Position numbers and translations under genes: made by a program. Below are positions 60,449 to 64,000 of a stretch of DNA of 64,000 nucleotides, in pieces (position 1 is the first letter of the stretch; each line of letters starts with the position of its first letter). This stretch comes from Homalodisca vitripennis (Eukaryota; Arthropoda; Insecta; Hemiptera; Cicadellidae), in contig NW_025776855.1 in the NCBI RefSeq assembly GCF_021130785.1, positions 1-64,000 of the forward strand, read 5' to 3'. The notes under the pieces were generated by a model. That model did no database searches and was not told the origin of the DNA. It was given only the letters and a program-made list of their open reading frames with translations.

Positions 60449-60460
60449 CAATCCATATGT

Positions 60461-61150
60461 TTTATGGTCCATTCTCACATAATTTATAAGAAGTGAAAAG
60501 GGTACTATGACAATTATTTTCTTCAATGTGTCTTAGAGACATTTTTCAGGCATTATATAGTAGTGTAAATATTTAAAAAATAATTGAAAACTAGTGAATT
60601 TTAGCTGACCTCGGATTAAAACTCATAATGTAATGCGTTAATTTGTTTAAACTCAATCATTTCTAAAAACGTTGTCGTACAGATTTAAGGAGAATTATAG
60701 TCTACATCTTTTACTTTATTCAATTAGTTGATGAGATTACCACCAAATCTTTCTTTTACTTTACAAGAGATTATAACTTGCCGATTGTGATGATACAGTT
60801 ATAGAAACAACTCCTTAGATTCCTTTCTCACCTTTACATGGTTTACTTACACTATTAATAATAATTTTAATCTAAAAAAAATCAAAAATGCTATATTTGA
60901 AAATAATACCAACTCCGAGTTGTAATGACATTATCCATTACAATTGTTTATCGGAATATAATTTTCATCACACATTGACAGGAATGCCAACCTACTGCAA
61001 AATCAGGTAGGAACAATGAAAATGTTTGTTCAGAAGTCACAAGCTGTCTAACGTGTGGTCCAGATACCGGGACTAGGGTAAACTGAGGCACTGGTTGTCA
61101 CATTCACATATTAAATTAAAATAATAAATGCTATTAAAGATTGCTATGCA
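60461..61150 (+). repeat. Family A copy 15, right part
   Basis: Resumes with tggtccattctcacataatt and runs through ttcaggcattatatagtagt, attagttgatgagattacca, tagaaacaactccttagatt and cacattgacaggaatgccaa. It is closest to copy 14. Confidence 0.65.
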
Positions 61151-61159
61151 GTATTTCTG

Positions 61160-62530
61160 GTGTTGGTTATTCAGCCCATGACGTGGTTATACTATAAACA
61201 TTATTACTTAAAGAGATTTTTGAAGTAAAAAATGTAAATTGTAAACTAAATTTTTGAAAAATCTCAAACATTTCCAATTGGAAACTGAGATGGATAAGTT
61301 TTTTCAATAAGTACATAAAATATTCAATATTGAATAAATAATATAGTCATCACTCTACTTCACAAACATATCAGAAATGGTTCCTCACTAACTGGAACAT
61401 TGTAATGGTGAATGTTATTGAGAAACGTAAAGACTCGATAACCATGCAGATAAATTAACTCGAATGGTGGCTTTAAATGTATATTAGCTGTAAGTTCAAA
61501 TTTAAGTTTTGAATTGTTTAGAATAGTTATCGGAATACTAGCTCCTTAGAACTTTATAAAAATATCAGAAAATATTTGCGACAATTTTTTCTTAAAACTA
61601 CTTAAGTCCTTAGCTCGTATGCCCGTAAGTAGGAAAATGATATCCGTTAATAGGTGATGTCCGTTTTAGTTCAAATTAACACTTATCACAAAAACCCTAT
61701 TTTTGAGTTTACACTCTTCATTCCATAATTATCTTTTAAATTAATTTATAATGATAATAGGTATACGTCAGGAAAGACATAAACATGAAGTTTTAAACTT
61801 TGACAACCATTGACTTGTACTGAGAAGTGCGATAACTTTGGTACCTATAATGTTCAGAGCTCTGCATCCTTTTATTGTAACTTTATATCCGCTTATGTTA
61901 GTTCTGTTATACTTTTAAAAATTAAGTAAATCACTGAGCTTTAGCGAAATTCATCACTTGTGAGGCTTGAAATATTTTAATTTTGTCTGTCTGTCAGTCC
62001 GCACGATATCCCAAAAACGAACTAACTTTAGATTTCAATATTTGCATGAAGGTTAATTTATATTTGAGGAACACTGTGTTTTATATTAGTAAATGTTAAC
62101 CGATTGGATTTGGAAGAGCTGCAGCTAATATTTTTGCAAAGTCCTTAAAGGTAACCATAATGGAAACGAGAAAATATTGAAAAAAATTAACAAACTCATT
62201 ACTATGATGTAAGGTTTTACAAGTAATATTTGCATTAATAGAATAAAAATAAATTATAATATATTGCAGCCAATTTTAAACGTTAATGACAATATGTAAC
62301 TAGTAAAATATCTTTGAATAACATTCCTACATATAGAAGAATGAGTTATATATGATAGTGCATGTCCAATCTCGGAATAAGGCTGAGCGTCATAAAACTG
62401 TCTCGTTATTATTTTAATTTTAAACAATACATATTTTCGCAACTCTATTACTCGTTACTAATAAACTAATAAACTTTTCTGTCTCGAACTTTGTAGCTGA
62501 ACATCTTGCTGCCAAGCAACACCTCGCGTG
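61160..62530. other. AT-rich noncoding stretch
   Basis: Only the short motif tgtctgtctgtcagtccgca at about 61,985-62,005, followed by cgatatcccaaaaacgaact, looks like a piece of a widespread animal repeat. No gene is supported. Confidence 0.35.
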
Positions 62531-62539
62531 CCTTTTGGG

Positions 62540-62650
62540 CTGTTTAAAATATTTCTGTACCCGGAACGTATATGTAATATCAGTCTAACGTTCTAATAAA
62601 AAAAATATTGAATGACGTTATGAATTTTGGGTCTGGTTTCCACAGTTCAT
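62540..62650 (+). repeat. Family A fragment (copy 16)
   Basis: The stretch around gggctgtttaaaat, tgtacccggaacg and atgaattttgggtctg matches the ends of A copies 1 and 11, which also precede a module C copy. Confidence 0.4.
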
Positions 62651-62889
62651 ACTAACTTTTAATTGTTTAAGAAACCCATTTTCTTACCTTTGCATCACAG
62701 CTAACTTTCCGGTATTCTGTAGTGTGGTAAATATTAACAGTGGGTTCTAAGTAGTGTATATTAACTGCATAGTAGTGTATATTAATAAATAAAAACACCT
62801 GAGTAGGTTATTTTTAAGAGTTTAGATGTAATAATTCTTATAACTGTGAACAGGTTAGCAAAAAAACATTATTTTAACACATATTGTTT

Positions 62890-63780
62890 TGTATTTCCCT
62901 TTGTACACAAAAAAAAAAAAAAAATCAGTCAATACAGTTATTCCGTACTGGGCGCCATTGCTATTTTCAAATAATTAAAATTTTCGCTTGAACTACATTA
63001 TAATTTATTTTTTGATAAGAACTTTACATTATATAGCAATATTAAAAACATATAGCAATAATAACTATAGCATAGGTGTTATTATTGTTTTGTTATGGCT
63101 AGTAGATCTAGTAGACAGGCTTCTAACGTAGCTGAGTAATTTCTGTCTCAACTTATCAACTCAATGGCCAGAGTTCGAGTTCTGGTTTTTGCACGCTGTT
63201 TTCGCATAGTAACAATAACGACTACATACATAAAAACCTTCTTCGTTATTATTTGAATTTAAATAACTGTCTCAATATAATCTAAAAATCGCTGCAGAAT
63301 TTTTCTTTTTGTTGAATTTGTTTAATATCTTTCCATTTCAGGAATTATAACTGTTCATATACTTGAACTTTTAGGTATCAAATATTTAACACCTAAGCTT
63401 TACAAAAACTCAAATAACTGTATTGAATATGTGTGTTAACCACGTGTCTCTCATACTGTAAATGGAATCTTATAAACAAATTCTGAAAGTGAGATCAGTT
63501 TCAAGCATGTATATTTAGAGAGCCTAAAATAAATTGTGTTCCTATGATCTCGTTTTTCCAAGAAAAGTTTGTTTAGTTTCTCTGAAGATGTGTACTCATT
63601 CCCTCTGAAAAAAATTATGAAGATTTCATGTAATGTGTCTGCTAGCTATAAACACGGAATATTTATTTATACATTCAATTTCCCCAAAGGGTTCAATTCT
63701 GGTTGGTTTATGCCTTCCGGTTGAACCCACACTAGGTACAGCAAACACCGATGTCACAAATCTGTGCAACCTTATGGATA
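62890..63780 (+). repeat. Module C copy 4, followed by an A-type fragment
   Basis: Follows C copies 1 and 2, including the tRNA-like stretch (about 63,127-63,190: gtagctgagtaatttctgtc, then ccagagttcgagttctgg). A 16-base poly(A) lies at 62,909-62,924. From about 63,690, gggttcaattctggttggtt matches the start of A copy 6. Confidence 0.6.
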
Positions 63781-63844
63781 TCCAGGAGAGGTACATCACT
63801 AACTTCAAATGTCGAGATTCTGCAAGGGTAATTCGATAGGTCTG

Positions 63845-64000
63845 GTCTACTGCGGGAGATGTTATATTTTGCAGTGGCCGTGACGTGCACGGATATGAGA
63901 CAAGAGGCAGAGACAACTACCGTTCTGGAAAACATAGAACGGTGGTTTATGAACACTTGCCTTCGCAAGCAGGTCATCGACAGATCAACAGATTGCCAGC
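63845..64000 (+). pseudogene. LINE reverse-transcriptase C-terminal fragment, cut by the window edge
   Basis: On the + strand from about 63,845 a frame open to the window end reads FCSGRDVHGYETRGRDNYRS, then GKHRTVVYEHLPSQAG and INRLP. The order 'H.Y.TRGRDNYR ... HRT.VYEHLPSQAG ... N.LP' is the region just after the RT thumb in CR1/Jockey-like LINEs. A stop lies upstream in the same frame (63,837-63,839), so the 5' part is absent. The rest lies beyond 64,000. A possible acceptor-like ttttgcag at about 63,868-63,875 is better explained by the LINE reading. Confidence 0.65.

Noticed and set aside
63868..63977. Host exon starting after ttttgcag
   Set aside because: The frame reads as a LINE C-terminal region upstream and downstream of the supposed acceptor, so a splice site is not needed.

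Overview
This window looks like intergenic or heterochromatin-like DNA from an animal nuclear genome, most likely an insect and possibly a hemipteran. The basis is AT-rich sequence with no long open reading frames except transposon ones, a DD41D mariner transposase, insect-style LINE fragments, tRNA-derived SINE heads, microsatellites, and TIR elements with clean target-site duplications. I found no intact host protein-coding gene, no rRNA, no convincing functional tRNA and nothing prokaryotic. The species assignment is inference only.

Background layer. Much of the window is built from a few diverged repeat families that I defined by eye. Family A (about 1-1.5 kb, at least 15 copies or part-copies, all on the + strand) recurs from 0.6 to 63 kb. 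It is sometimes preceded by module F (0.1 and 40.7 kb) and sometimes followed by module C (1.3, 28.5, 49.4, 62.9 kb). Family B (about 0.5-1.1 kb) clusters at 11.6-24.6 kb. Smaller families D and E occur in both orientations. A satellite-like array with a period of about 170-185 bp lies at 26.4-28.4 kb, between an A copy and a C copy.

Inserted layer. Two near-identical mariner-type elements with unusually long (about 450 bp) inverted repeats sit at 18.0-20.3 kb (+, transposase broken by a frameshift and a stop) and 34.7-37.1 kb (-, transposase open for 391 codons). A 1,126-bp element with about 63-bp TIRs and a 9-bp TSD (MULE-like) is at 14.2-15.3 kb. A 903-bp element with an 8-bp TSD (hAT-like) is at 15.7-16.6 kb, inside a family B copy. 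Two 5'-truncated Jockey-type LINE copies on the - strand (7.4-8.4 and 59.5-60.4 kb) lie in family A repeats. Further LINE C-terminal remnants are at 10.9-11.3 kb (-) and at the right edge (+). A pair of LTR-like direct repeats with a purine tract is at 3.0-6.1 kb, and SINE-like pieces are at 9.2, 33.5 and 43.3 kb.

How it fits together. The only product likely to be active is the mariner transposase at 35.2-36.4 kb, whose substrate would be the ITRs of both copies. Everything else is best read as nested, decaying repeats. The least explained part is the one-orientation A/F/C family, which could be an undescribed element, the noncoding part of a tandem gene family, or an ancient segmental array.
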